From: Spirochaetales bacterium | Lineage (GTDB): Bacteria; Spirochaetota; Spirochaetia; UBA9216 | DNA length: 64,000 bases | Assembly: GCA_016342585.1 (NCBI GenBank) | Contig: JAEINK010000003.1 | Location: 62,001-126,000, forward strand | Direction: 5' to 3' | In this document: positions 17,842-26,820 of the stretch, one piece after another | Layout: the number at the start of each line of letters is the position of its first letter | Numbering within the stretch: position 1 is the stretch's first letter | Made by a program: the position numbers and the translations under genes | The notes under the pieces: generated by a model | Told to the model about the DNA's origin: nothing | Databases searched by the model: none | The model's input: the letters and a program-made list of their open reading frames with translations, nothing else

Positions 17842-18825
17842 ATGAAAAGATTATATTCAACTTTTGTTTTACTTGCTGTCTTACTTATTGTTCCATTTGT
17901 AACTGGTTGTGCCGAAAAAGAACCTGTAGCGATTTTTATACCGCAGACGGAGATTATCTTAAATCCTGGAGATGAGGTCTTCCTTGAAGTGTTTGCTGAT
18001 TATGGTGGTGACTCTGAACTGGAGCCTGTTTTGATCTCCGAGGGACTCCTTTTCTTCTCCTCCAGGGAGGAGCTGTTGACCGTTGAACCTGACGGCCGGG
18101 TACATATCCGGTCTCAAGTTCTAAATTCCGGAAAGGTTTTGACCGGAGAGTCCGGGGAGCTTCATGTTAAATACGGAAACCTGAAAACTTCATGCCGGGT
18201 TCTACTCATTCCCAATCCGGAAGATTCAATTGACCCGATGGGTTTTCTCATCGATCCGGAAAGCATTGATGCTCTTGTGAATAAAACAAGGTCTCTCCCA
18301 GAAGATTATGAACCACCTTTGCTGACAAGGGTCTCTGTTCCCACTTGTCTGACCTTCCAGGAGGTTAATCACCTTAGAAGACCTGCGGCGGCAGCCCTTT
18401 CCCGGATGTTTACCGAGGCCGAGGATGAAGAGGGGTATAAACTTATTGCTCGCTCGGGATACAGATCCCACAAGACTCAGGCTGGTTTATATCAGATGAA
18501 TGTGGAAAATCATGGTCAGGAGTATGCAGATAAGTATAGCGCCCGACCGGGTACTTCGGAGCATCAGACCGGGCTTGCTATGGATATAACCTCTAAAACG
18601 GTTAACAACCAGCTGGTAGATAACTTCGGAGAGACTCCCGAAGGCGTATGGGTTCATGAAAACTGTCATCGTTTTGGATTTATCCTGAGATACCTTCCGG
18701 GGAAGGAGGATGTTACAGGTTACAATTATGAACCCTGGCATCTCCGTTATGTTGGAGAGGTTCTGGCGACAGAAATATATTCCCGAGGTCTGACATTAGA
18801 GGAGTTCTATGATTTGGGCCGTTGA
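17842..18825 (+). CDS. D-alanyl-D-alanine carboxypeptidase, VanY family lipoprotein
   Basis: A 327-residue lipoprotein (hydrophobic leader with lipobox VTGC) that should trim the terminal D-Ala of peptidoglycan stem peptides in the periplasm. Residues ~28-130 look like an Ig-like (BIG2) beta domain. The catalytic part has SGYRSHKTQ, the zinc ligands His241 and Asp248 in SEHQTGLAMDI, and His300 in EPWHLRYVG, all typical of M15B peptidases. The next gene's ATG overlaps its stop (TGATG), so they are translationally coupled. The 173 bases upstream, divergent from rnd, hold no clear promoter. Confidence 0.9.
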   Translation: MKRLYSTFVLLAVLLIVPFVTGCAEKEPVAIFIPQTEIILNPGDEVFLEVFADYGGDSELEPVLISEGLLFFSSREELLTVEPDGRVHIRSQVLNSGKVLTGESGELHVKYGNLKTSCRVLLIPNPEDSIDPMGFLIDPESIDALVNKTRSLPEDYEPPLLTRVSVPTCLTFQEVNHLRRPAAAALSRMFTEAEDEEGYKLIARSGYRSHKTQAGLYQMNVENHGQEYADKYSARPGTSEHQTGLAMDITSKTVNNQLVDNFGETPEGVWVHENCHRFGFILRYLPGKEDVTGYNYEPWHLRYVGEVLATEIYSRGLTLEEFYDLGR

Positions 18826-19505
18826 TGAATGGTTCTGAAATTCACCCCGATTCTTATCTGGAGCATCCCGCCCTCCTTGCTCCGGATTTACTCGGGAAGG
18901 TCCTTTCCCTCAGGACCCCTGCCGGTAATATTTCGGTTCGCATTACCGAGGTCGAGGCCTATTCTCCTGATGATCCTGCCTCCCACTCATTTAATGGACC
19001 GACTAAGCGCAATCACTCCATGTTTAAAACCGGGGGTTGCCTCTATATCTATCAAATCTATGGAATTCATGAATGTTTAAATATTGTTACACAGGCTGAA
19101 GGAACCGGTAGTGCGGTTCTTATCCGGAGTGGGACCCCCGTATGCGGGTTTGAGCTCATGTGGACAAACCGTTTTCCTGATACACCCTTTCCCGGTTTGA
19201 AAGTAGTTGAAGGGGAAATTAGAGAGAGTGTTGAGAAGCAGAAACCAATATCTTCTCAATACCTGCGATTAACATGTGGCCCCGGCAATCTATGCCTCGC
19301 AATGGGGTTCTCCCGGAAACTTCATGATGGTCTGATAATCGGCGGGGATGAAGTTTCAATCAGGGATGATGGTTTCTGTAGGGATGGGACTAAATCAATC
19401 TCTACCTCTGCCCGGATCGGGATTTCAAAGGGGGTTGATACACCCTGGCGGTTTTTCTTTACAGATAACGCCTGGCATACCCCCGGACCCCGAATTAACC
19501 TCTGA
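18825..19505 (+). CDS. 3-methyladenine (alkyladenine) DNA glycosylase, AAG/MPG family
   Basis: A 226-residue monofunctional glycosylase that removes alkylated purines from DNA. The N-terminal APDLLGKVL, the catalytic-region EVEAYSPDDPASHSFNGPTKRN (Glu as general base), MFKTGGCLYIYQIYG and the CGPGNLCLAMG turn are standard for the AAG family. The ATG at 18825 shares bases with the VanY-type gene's stop; a TTG three bases earlier is possible. Together with the downstream methyltransferase and flavoprotein it belongs to a closely spaced plus-strand gene run. Confidence 0.92.
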   Translation: MNGSEIHPDSYLEHPALLAPDLLGKVLSLRTPAGNISVRITEVEAYSPDDPASHSFNGPTKRNHSMFKTGGCLYIYQIYGIHECLNIVTQAEGTGSAVLIRSGTPVCGFELMWTNRFPDTPFPGLKVVEGEIRESVEKQKPISSQYLRLTCGPGNLCLAMGFSRKLHDGLIIGGDEVSIRDDGFCRDGTKSISTSARIGISKGVDTPWRFFFTDNAWHTPGPRINL

Positions 19506-19576
19506 AATATAAATTGGGATGATGTTTCTTTGAAATCAATCTGGTTAATATTTTTTTTTCGGGGTAAAATAATCTC

Positions 19577-20236
19577 GTGAAAAAACCAACAAATGAATTT
19601 GAATATATACGCAGTTTTATAACTCCCGATACGGAATTCCTCCGGGAGCTTGAGCTGTCTTCCCGGGAGAGGGGGGATATTCAACCCCCTGTGGAGAGGG
19701 AGATCGGCCGGTTTTTAAGCCTCCTGGTAAGGCTGACCCGGGCAGAACTTGTTCTTGAGCTTGGTTCGGGAGCCGGGTACTCGGGCCTCTGGCTGGCAGG
19801 TAGTCTTGAAAAAACAGGTGGAAAACTTATCACAATCGATGGTAAGGAGAGGCTTCATTTAGAGGCCGTGGAAAACTATTCCAGAGCCGGACATGGAGAG
19901 AGGGTGGAGGCCCTTTTGGGTGATATCCCTGATGTACTTGAAACCAGGGTTGTCCCCCGGTATAAAGGGGCTTTTGATATTGTGTTTCAGGATTCCGGGA
20001 AATCCTTGTATCCGGCCCTCCTGCAAACAACATGGGATCTTCTTAAACCGGGTGGACTTTTGGTTGCGGATGACACATTATTTAAGGTGAACAATGAGGT
20101 TCGCAGTAATTTGGGACGTTACACCGATGAATATAACCGGATGGTATTTGAACGGGATGATATATACTCGGTGATTCTCCCGGTTGGACATGGACTTACA
20201 ATAAGTATTAAAGGACAGGCAGATGATAGACAGTAG
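19577..20236 (+). CDS. Class I SAM-dependent O-methyltransferase
   Basis: A 219-residue methyltransferase of the catechol/caffeoyl-CoA O-methyltransferase type (Methyltransf_3/24). The SAM-binding motif I is VLELGSGAGYSGLWLA (about residues 59-74), followed by acidic TIDGKE, the FDIVFQDSG strand with its Asp, and LLKPGGLLVADDTLF. The start is a GTG at 19577. Its coding sequence overlaps the next gene by 14 bases, implying coupled translation. The natural substrate cannot be inferred. Confidence 0.88.
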   Translation: MKKPTNEFEYIRSFITPDTEFLRELELSSRERGDIQPPVEREIGRFLSLLVRLTRAELVLELGSGAGYSGLWLAGSLEKTGGKLITIDGKERLHLEAVENYSRAGHGERVEALLGDIPDVLETRVVPRYKGAFDIVFQDSGKSLYPALLQTTWDLLKPGGLLVADDTLFKVNNEVRSNLGRYTDEYNRMVFERDDIYSVILPVGHGLTISIKGQADDRQ

Positions 20237-21521
20237 TTATGAAGTAATAATAATAGGCTGTGGGCCTGCGGGCTTTTACGGTGCCTTAAGTTGCGCTGCG
20301 CGGGGATACAAAACACTGATCATTGAGAGGGAGTCACCCGGAGGAACAGGAATACGCTGGGGTTCTCTTCCCGTGAAGGGCGGTCTTGATCTTTTCAGGG
20401 GTTGTGCCGGCTACAGGAGTCCAGGAGAGTTGAATGAGGCATATCATACTCGTATGAAAAGGGTTTCAAAAACCGAAGAGCTGTTTTTAAACAAGCTGAA
20501 AGAAGCAGGGGTTACCTATATGAAGGGAGAACCTGAAATTATCTCTCCTCGCATGATAAAAGTTGTATCTGAGAAGGGGGGCACTCTCTCTTGCCGATAT
20601 CTGGTTATTGCCACAGGGACTTCCCCCTCGGCCCCCTCCGGATTTAATCTGGATGGCAGGATTTGTATCAGTCATAAGGAGTTACTCTTTCGGCAGGATC
20701 TACCGGAAAGGCTAGATATCCTCGGAGGAAATGTGGAGGGGATAGAGTTGGCTTTCCTTTATAGTGCCCTTGGTGTTCCCGTGCGGGTTACGGAGATGGA
20801 GGATGAGATCCTGCCCGGGAATGATCCTGACCTGATTGCCCCCCTTAAGGCGAAATTGGAATCCATGGGTGTTGAATTCCGGCTTGGGTTTAAGGCTGAA
20901 TCCCCCGATGCGATTGCTCCAGACCTTTCGGAAGATAAACCCCTTTTGATTACCGGATTCAGAGAGCCGAATATGCCGAAAGGAATCGAACATATTGAAC
21001 CGAAACTCTTTAAGGGATTCATAAAAACCGAGGATACTCTGGAGACTTCGGTTTCCGGCGTTTTCGCTATCGGGGATGTTAATGGCCTTCATGGGATGGC
21101 TCATGTGGCCATTAATCAGGGAGTTCATCTGGGGAAAGGATTTACCGGAGATAAGGTGGTCGGTGATTATTCGATCCTCCCCCGATCCATTTTTACCATT
21201 CCGGAGATCACCGGGGCTGGTCTTCAGGAGAGCAATCTGGAAAATCCTGAGGAGTACCATGTTGTTAAAATTCCTCTATCGAACACATGGCGTGGATTCA
21301 TCCGGGAAGAGAGTGGGTTTTTTAAGGTGATCTTCAAAAAAAGTGGCGAGTTGGCAGGAATTTGGGGAACCGGCAGGGACCTCTCTGAAATCATTTCACC
21401 TTGCGGACTTATGATTGGAAAGTCGGTTACGGTTGAGGACATTCTTGATTCTCTTTTTATCCATCCCTCTTTGAGTGAAGGCCTGCTTGAAGCGGCTATT
21501 AAAATCGGTCTGGAGGTTTAA
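20223..21521 (+). CDS. Disulfide-less FAD-dependent pyridine nucleotide oxidoreductase
   Basis: A 432-residue flavoprotein with the dihydrolipoamide dehydrogenase fold. The FAD-binding motif is IIIGCGPAGFYGA (residues 9-21), the NAD-binding region lies near DILGGNVEGIELA, and the second FAD motif is GVFAIGDVNG. The redox-active disulfide motif, normally GGTCxNxGCxPSK, reads GGTGIRWGSLPVK (40-52), so both cysteines are gone (Gly43, Ser48). The C-terminal HPSLSEGL keeps the His-Pro pair of the family. It cannot act as a disulfide reductase; a diaphorase, transhydrogenase or electron-transfer role is more likely. It overlaps the methyltransferase gene and sits one base before the phosphorylase gene. 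Confidence 0.88.
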   Translation: MIDSSYEVIIIGCGPAGFYGALSCAARGYKTLIIERESPGGTGIRWGSLPVKGGLDLFRGCAGYRSPGELNEAYHTRMKRVSKTEELFLNKLKEAGVTYMKGEPEIISPRMIKVVSEKGGTLSCRYLVIATGTSPSAPSGFNLDGRICISHKELLFRQDLPERLDILGGNVEGIELAFLYSALGVPVRVTEMEDEILPGNDPDLIAPLKAKLESMGVEFRLGFKAESPDAIAPDLSEDKPLLITGFREPNMPKGIEHIEPKLFKGFIKTEDTLETSVSGVFAIGDVNGLHGMAHVAINQGVHLGKGFTGDKVVGDYSILPRSIFTIPEITGAGLQESNLENPEEYHVVKIPLSNTWRGFIREESGFFKVIFKKSGELAGIWGTGRDLSEIISPCGLMIGKSVTVEDILDSLFIHPSLSEGLLEAAIKIGLEV

Positions 21522-21522
21522 A

Positions 21523-22260
21523 ATGAAACAACCACACATTGATTGTGAAAGTTCTGATATTGCACCCTATGTGATCCTTCCGGGAGATCCTGCTCGGGTA
21601 GATAGAATTGCTTCTTTCCTTGAAGAGTCCCGGGAAGTTGCCTGCAATCGGGAATTCAAAACCGTAACAGGACGCTATCAGGGAGTTCCTGTCACTGTAA
21701 CTTCTACCGGCATTGGTGGTGCCTCCATGGTCATCGCTCTGGAAGAGCTTATTAACTGTGGCGGGAAGTTTTTTGTTAGAACCGGAAGCTGTGGTGCCTG
21801 TCAGCCCGGAATCGGGATGGGTGAATTGGTTCTGCCAACCGGTGTGGTCAGGGAGGATGGTGCTTCAAAAATGTACCTCCCCCCCGAATACCCTGCGGTA
21901 GGAGATCATGAGATGATGAGTTTTGCGGTTGATTACTGCAAAACGGAGGGTTTTTCCTATCATCTGGGTATAACCCGGAGTCACGATTCCTTCTACATTG
22001 ACAATGAATCTGAACTCATGGCCCTCTGGTCCCGCCGGAAGGTCCTTGCCTCGGATATGGAGACCGCTACTCTCTATGCTTTAGCTTCCTATCGTGGCGT
22101 CAGGGCTCTCTCCATCCTCAATAATGTAGTTCTCTATCAGGGGGATCTGAAAGAGGGGATAGGAGATTATGTGGGGATGAAAGGAGCGGCCGAAGAGGGT
22201 GAGAAACGGGAAATCCTTACGGCGCTTGCGACTTTAAAACTGTGTTCCGAAACCCATTAA
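21523..22260 (+). CDS. Nucleoside phosphorylase (Udp/DeoD family)
   Basis: A 245-residue member of the uridine phosphorylase/purine nucleoside phosphorylase NP-1 family, which splits nucleosides with phosphate. Signatures are ILPGDPARVDRIA, STGIGGASMVIALEEL, RTGSCGACQP and SDMETATLY. The ATG at 21523 directly follows GGAGGT and the flavoprotein stop. The motif is SDMETAT rather than the DeoD SDMEAA, which leans towards uridine phosphorylase, but base preference is uncertain. It is the last gene of the plus-strand gene run, meeting the amidohydrolase gene tail-to-tail. Confidence 0.88.
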   Translation: MKQPHIDCESSDIAPYVILPGDPARVDRIASFLEESREVACNREFKTVTGRYQGVPVTVTSTGIGGASMVIALEELINCGGKFFVRTGSCGACQPGIGMGELVLPTGVVREDGASKMYLPPEYPAVGDHEMMSFAVDYCKTEGFSYHLGITRSHDSFYIDNESELMALWSRRKVLASDMETATLYALASYRGVRALSILNNVVLYQGDLKEGIGDYVGMKGAAEEGEKREILTALATLKLCSETH

Positions 22261-22267
22261 GGGTAAA

Positions 22268-23425
22268 TTATGAAGAGTGAATAAGTTCTCTAAAAATGTT
22301 TTCCAGATATTCTGCTGTATATTCGGATGAAAACCGGTAGGCAATTTCCCTGTCTGTGATCCTGAACCCCGGGTTGTGAAACATCCCATTAGCACCTGGT
22401 AAGCCCAGCATTATGGTCGGTTTTATGGCCGAAATATCTCCCACATCGGAACTGGCCGCCGAAAAATCCTCTTCCGTGAAATCTACTCCCATTTTTTTTG
22501 CGGTTTTTCGGGCCAGTTCATGGAGATTAAGATCTGCCTTGAATGGCAGGTAGCCGGCTTCTGTTTGAATTTCCACCGTGCAGCCCAGGGATGATGCACA
22601 GCCTTCCGCTGCTGCTCTGAGTTTATCCACCGTGGTATTCACCTCCTCCAGGGAGGCGGCACGGACATATGTTTCCACAATCGCTGAAGCGGGAATAAGA
22701 TTAACAGACTGATCCGGAAGAAGTTTCATTATAGGATGAATCCTGATATGTGCCGCTTCATTAAAGGTTTCTCTTAAGAAGGCACAGGCCTGAAGGAAGA
22801 GAGCTCCGCTGTTCTGGGCGTTATGGCCCAGATGAGGAGTGGCGCCTGCGTGAGTAGCGCGGCCATGAAATTTGAAATTCATTATCTTGAATCCACTCAT
22901 GTTCAGGACAGAATTTATATATTTTGGTGATTTAACACCGGCAGCGTGGGTAGAGACAACATATTCAGCCTTATCAAAAAATCCCCTGTTTAGAAGTTCA
23001 AGTTTACCACTGAGGAATTCGATTTTCCCCTCATTTTTTAATTTATTCCTTATATCAAAATCGATAAACTCTTCAGCCGGTACGGCGAGAAAACCAATTT
23101 GATCAAGAGCAGGAAAGTTCTTCTTTTTTAAGGCCGAGGCAGCCCCGTAAAGGACTGCCATCTGCATATGATGTCCACAGGAGTGGATATAACTGCCATC
23201 GGCTGCCTCCGGATTCGGCAGGGCATCCATATCGGCAATTAAAAGGAGTCTGCTGTTCTCCGGGGTTTCAGAGGTTCCTGCAATAAATCCGGGGAACTCC
23301 CCGAACTCATGTACGGTAAAACCATCATCCCTGAAGGCTTCCGAAAGAATCCTGTGTGTTTCAACTTCCCGGAATCCCGGTTCAGGGGTGTTCCAGAGGG
23401 CATCCCCCAATTCACAGACATCCAT
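22268..23425 (-). CDS. M20-family amidohydrolase/aminoacylase
   Basis: A 385-residue metal-dependent amidohydrolase of the M20D group (N-acyl-amino acid, hippurate or aminobenzoyl-glutamate hydrolases). The dinuclear metal site shows as DMDALP, SCGHHMQMA and VPAEE, with the dimerisation-domain motif RATHAGATPHLGHNAQ and the late HNPGF. The gene starts only 34 bases after leuD on the same strand, so it is probably the last cistron of the XRE-cupin/leuC/leuD operon, an association that suggests handling of acylated or branched intermediates but is not proof. Confidence 0.87.
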   Translation of the reverse strand: MDVCELGDALWNTPEPGFREVETHRILSEAFRDDGFTVHEFGEFPGFIAGTSETPENSRLLLIADMDALPNPEAADGSYIHSCGHHMQMAVLYGAASALKKKNFPALDQIGFLAVPAEEFIDFDIRNKLKNEGKIEFLSGKLELLNRGFFDKAEYVVSTHAAGVKSPKYINSVLNMSGFKIMNFKFHGRATHAGATPHLGHNAQNSGALFLQACAFLRETFNEAAHIRIHPIMKLLPDQSVNLIPASAIVETYVRAASLEEVNTTVDKLRAAAEGCASSLGCTVEIQTEAGYLPFKADLNLHELARKTAKKMGVDFTEEDFSAASSDVGDISAIKPTIMLGLPGANGMFHNPGFRITDREIAYRFSSEYTAEYLENIFRELIHSS

Positions 23426-23459
23426 TACTCTATCTCCTATGGAAAGAAATTCTTAAGTC

Positions 23460-23984
23460 TTAATAATTTTTATCGGCATAGCTGACCCATCCGCCTGCTT
23501 TAACCAGTTCAGAATCAAAGCCTGTTATTTCAAAGGCAAGCTTCACCTCTTCCGATCCGCTTTTGAAACTCAATGTTCTCTCCTCGAAATCGGTTGTCAA
23601 AACGGTTTCCCTGTTGCTGAAAGTTGAAAATAGTTTATCTATCTCCTCTTTGCTGAGCTCAATGGCCAGCATACCACAATTGAACATATTCTGCCTGAAA
23701 ATTCTTGCAAAATTTTCAGCGACTGCCACATGGATTCCATTAACTTCCAAGGCCCAGGGCGCATGCTCTCTGGAGGAGCCGCACCCGAAGTTTTCTCTGG
23801 AGACAACCGCCATCTTGTCATTTATATCCCTCGGCTGACTGAAGCCTTCAAGTTCTAAATCTTCCAGGAGAAAGGGCTTTAAAGCCTCTTTTGTGACTTC
23901 CGTTAAGTATCTTGCAGGAATTATCTCATCGGTATTAATATCTGATCGGTCAAGAAAAAGTACTTTTCCATTAAAATCCTTCAT
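23460..23984 (-). CDS. leuD: 3-isopropylmalate dehydratase small subunit (LeuD-like)
   Basis: A 174-residue aconitase-superfamily small (swivel) subunit. The short ~170-residue form with DRSDINTDEIIPARYL, the substrate-binding loop FGCGSSREHAPWAL and NFARIFRQNMFNCG is typical of LeuD2/HacB-like proteins. The start at 23984 overlaps the leuC stop in a TAATG junction, so the pair should form a heterodimeric dehydratase. Alternatives are homoaconitase or dimethylmalate/methylmalate-type dehydratases. Confidence 0.88.
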   Translation of the reverse strand: MKDFNGKVLFLDRSDINTDEIIPARYLTEVTKEALKPFLLEDLELEGFSQPRDINDKMAVVSRENFGCGSSREHAPWALEVNGIHVAVAENFARIFRQNMFNCGMLAIELSKEEIDKLFSTFSNRETVLTTDFEERTLSFKSGSEEVKLAFEITGFDSELVKAGGWVSYADKNY

Positions 23985-25291
23985 TATTTTGCCCCCTTGA
24001 AGATGTCGGAGTTGGTAATTTTCCCTGCCATGGCTGTCGCCGCGGCGGTGGCAGGACTCATAAGGTGGACCATGCCCCCTTTCCCCATACGGCCGGAGAA
24101 ATTCCGGTTTGTCGTTGAAGCGCACACCTCTCCATTGGCAAGAACACCATTACTCATTCCAAGGCAGGCACCGCAGGTCGGGTTTGTCACACAGAATCCC
24201 GCATCCATGAAGGTGGCGATGAGCCCCTCTTTGAGAGCCTGCTTGTAAATATCGGGGGTTGCCGGTGAAAGTACACCTCGGACCCCGTCCGGTATGGTCT
24301 TCCCTGCCTCTACCAGGGGTGCCAGAACTGCTGCTGCTGCCCGGAGATCTTCAATCCTGCCGTTTGTACATGAACCGATATAAACCTGATCCACAGGAGT
24401 TCCTTCAAGCTCTTCGATGGTCTGTACCTGATCGGGTTTATAGCCGACGGTTGCCACAGGCTGGAGGGTGGATACATCGATTGTCAAGGTTTTATCATAA
24501 ACGGCATCTTCATCGGGAGTCCATTTTGAGTACTCTTGCAGGGCCGCCTCTCTGGATGTGAAATCATCCTTGATAAAGGGCCAGAGGTAATCCACAGTAA
24601 CCGCATCGGGAGGGCATATTCCGCTTGTTCCGCCCGCTTCAATGGCCATATTGCAGAGGGTCATTCTCTCTTCCATGGTCATATTTTCGATTGCTGCACC
24701 TGTGAACTCGATTACTCTGTCCGTAGCTCCGTTAACTCCCAGGGTCTTTATTATGTGAAGGATCACATCCTTGGCATAAACCCCTGCCTGGAGTTTTCCC
24801 GTCAGTTCAACTTTGATGGAAGCGGGCGGCCTGAAGGCGCAAACTCCTTTGAGGATCCCGACTTCAAGGTCTGTTGTTCCCACTCCGGCGGCAAAGGCCC
24901 CGAAGGCGCCATGGGTACAGGTGTGGGAGTCTCCCATGATCACTGTAAATCCGGGGCGTACAAATCCTTTTTCAGGGAAAATGGCATGGCATACACCATT
25001 CCTTCCTATATCAAAGAAATCCTTGATCCCGTTTCTCTTTGCCCAATCCCGGAGCATCTTACCCTGCAGGGCTGTTTTTCCATCCTTGGCTGGGGTGACA
25101 TGGTCAATTACTGCCTTGATATTGTCTGGATTGTAGACCCTGTCCATACCTCGTGCGTCGAGATCGGCAATGGCAATCGGTGTTGTAATCTCATGACAGA
25201 AAACCCTGTCGAGACGGAGAACCTGAATCTTTCCGTCGGGTGAATCAAGTAAATGACTCTCAAAAATCTTTTCGGCGATTGTTTGTCCCAT
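23984..25291 (-). CDS. leuC: 3-isopropylmalate dehydratase large subunit (LeuC-like)
   Basis: A 435-residue [4Fe-4S] aconitase-family large subunit. The cluster cysteines are seen in YIGSCTNGR and FCVTNPTCGACLGM; MGDSHTCTHGAFGAFAAGVGTTD and NRNFSGRMG are also conserved. Length and motifs fit the LeuC2/HacA branch that pairs with short LeuD subunits. No leuA or leuB is nearby; instead the gene follows an XRE-cupin regulator by 9 bases. The substrate, 2-isopropylmalate or another 2-hydroxy diacid, therefore remains open. Confidence 0.9.
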   Translation of the reverse strand: MGQTIAEKIFESHLLDSPDGKIQVLRLDRVFCHEITTPIAIADLDARGMDRVYNPDNIKAVIDHVTPAKDGKTALQGKMLRDWAKRNGIKDFFDIGRNGVCHAIFPEKGFVRPGFTVIMGDSHTCTHGAFGAFAAGVGTTDLEVGILKGVCAFRPPASIKVELTGKLQAGVYAKDVILHIIKTLGVNGATDRVIEFTGAAIENMTMEERMTLCNMAIEAGGTSGICPPDAVTVDYLWPFIKDDFTSREAALQEYSKWTPDEDAVYDKTLTIDVSTLQPVATVGYKPDQVQTIEELEGTPVDQVYIGSCTNGRIEDLRAAAAVLAPLVEAGKTIPDGVRGVLSPATPDIYKQALKEGLIATFMDAGFCVTNPTCGACLGMSNGVLANGEVCASTTNRNFSGRMGKGGMVHLMSPATAAATAMAGKITNSDIFKGAK

Positions 25292-25300
25292 AATTTCCTC

Positions 25301-25873
25301 CTACTTGAAAATTCGACCCGGAGTCAGAATCCATATGGATTTAAAAGGACCTTCTCCGGTGTTGATTATAGTGTGGGGAACTTCCGATGAATATGCCACC
25401 GTATCTCCCCCTTTGAGCACATATATTTTATCTCCATACCGGAGTTCACCCTCTCCCTCCAGTACAATCCCTACCTCTCGACCGATATGACCATATTCCA
25501 GATCTCCCTTCTCATGACCCTCAGGGATATCAATCCGGATTACCTCAATAGAGGGGTTCTCCTGGGTTTTGGGATGAAAGGCCATCTGTCTGTAATCTAC
25601 ACCGTCCAGCTGGAGGGTATTTTGATCTTCATACTTAATCACATTCGCTTTCTTGCTATTCTTGTAATCCTTGAAGAGATAGGCCACATCCAGTTCAAGT
25701 ACATCCGCTATGGCCATGAGGGTATCAATTGAGGGGGAGACCTTGTCCCTTTCAATCTGGGAGATAAGTGATTCACTAACATGGGCTTTTCCTGCCACCT
25801 CTTTCAGGGTAAGGCCCTTCCTTTCCCTGATCACCCGTATCTTTGAACCGAATTTATAGCTTTTGGACTTCAT
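25301..25873 (-). CDS. XRE-family regulator with cupin sensor domain
   Basis: A 190-residue regulator: an N-terminal Cro/C1 helix-turn-helix (residues ~9-65, GLTLKEVAGKAHVSESLISQIERDKVSPS in part) and a C-terminal cupin (about 110-185, GREVGIVLEGEGEL, DTVAYSSEVPHTIINTG). Such proteins often sense a small ligand and control the adjoining metabolic genes. It is the first gene of the leuC-leuD-amidohydrolase operon and likely regulates it together with itself. Confidence 0.9.
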   Translation of the reverse strand: MKSKSYKFGSKIRVIRERKGLTLKEVAGKAHVSESLISQIERDKVSPSIDTLMAIADVLELDVAYLFKDYKNSKKANVIKYEDQNTLQLDGVDYRQMAFHPKTQENPSIEVIRIDIPEGHEKGDLEYGHIGREVGIVLEGEGELRYGDKIYVLKGGDTVAYSSEVPHTIINTGEGPFKSIWILTPGRIFK

Positions 25874-25895
25874 TTATACTAAAACCTCTTAAGTA

Positions 25896-25924
25896 TTTAT
25901 AAATTATTAAATCTCATCCGTCAA
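25896..25924 (-). promoter_or_regulatory. Promoter of the XRE-cupin/leuCD operon
   Basis: On the minus strand TTGACG (25924-25919) and TATAAA (25901-25896) are 17 bases apart, about 25 bases before the regulator's start codon. A CTTAAG palindrome lies directly downstream and could be part of an operator. Confidence 0.6.
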
Positions 25925-26022
25925 GTATCAGAATCAGGAGACGGTCAAGATATAGGCAGGAATCGGGCAAATCGCAGGCAGTGTACACAATCATTCTACT
26001 TTGTGATATATATTTTAAGGTA

Positions 26023-26820
26023 ATGAAGAAAACTATTATACGCCTATTGTACATTTGCCTTCTGTTTTTCTCTTCCTGTCGAAGTCAGCCCCTGATTATC
26101 GAAGGAGATATCATCCTTGCCACGGCCAATCTTTTTGCAGGGAATGGTGAATCGAAATTCGTTGTGACCCAATCTTTATTGGAGCAGAATGCAGATATTC
26201 TTGTTCTTCATGAGGCAGGGGAGTGGAATGTTGATTTCGGGCTTTTGGAAGAGGCTGGATATTCGGTCTACGGCTTTGATTCAACGTCAAGGGCCTTTCA
26301 GGCTGTCATAGCCTCAAGGATTCCCTGTGAGGAGGATCAGCTTTCTGTCGAATATCCTACCATGAGTATTGATCCTTTTATTGTCCCCCTTGCTTCTTGT
26401 CATCTTTCAGTGGATGGCCATGAAGTAGCCATCCTCGGTGTTCATATACCTCCTCCGATCTTCTTTTCGGGGGAGGTTCGGGAGCATGGATTTAATCTTC
26501 TCGATGACATGGTAGACTCGGGCAGGATTGTGGGAGGACCGGAATTTCCTCATGGGGATGAAATTGTGATCCTCGCAGGAGATTTTAATACCTTCCCATC
26601 GGACAGGCTGTTTAAAAAGATTTCGGGCTCGGGTCTGAGCGATACTTTTATGGCTAATAATAACAGATATGATTTTACCTGGGGGCCTGAAGGCTTTTCG
26701 CCAATGGCGAGGATCGATTATATCTATGTATCGGAGGAGGTCGAAACCGTTTTTCAGACCAGCTTTGAGATCCCCGGTTCTGATCACCGGGGTGTAATTG
26801 CCGGGGTTAATATCAGGTGA
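26023..26820 (+). CDS. Endonuclease/exonuclease/phosphatase-fold lipoprotein
   Basis: A 265-residue lipoprotein (lipobox FFSSC) carrying the endonuclease/exonuclease/phosphatase fold. The start ATG at 26023 follows AAGG. Visible fold motifs are ATANLFAGN at the first strand, VLHEAGEW (position of the metal-binding Glu), ILAGDFNTFP (the conserved GDFN), ARIDYIYVS and GSDHRGVIA (the SDH motif). The active-site residues are thus largely intact. Being anchored outside the cytoplasm, it may act on extracellular nucleic acid, phospholipid or inositol phosphate. The next gene starts in the overlapping GTGA. Confidence 0.82.
   Translation: MKKTIIRLLYICLLFFSSCRSQPLIIEGDIILATANLFAGNGESKFVVTQSLLEQNADILVLHEAGEWNVDFGLLEEAGYSVYGFDSTSRAFQAVIASRIPCEEDQLSVEYPTMSIDPFIVPLASCHLSVDGHEVAILGVHIPPPIFFSGEVREHGFNLLDDMVDSGRIVGGPEFPHGDEIVILAGDFNTFPSDRLFKKISGSGLSDTFMANNNRYDFTWGPEGFSPMARIDYIYVSEEVETVFQTSFEIPGSDHRGVIAGVNIR

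Noticed and set aside
24536-25243. 235-codon plus-strand ORF
   Set aside because: It is a shadow of leuC in the opposite direction.
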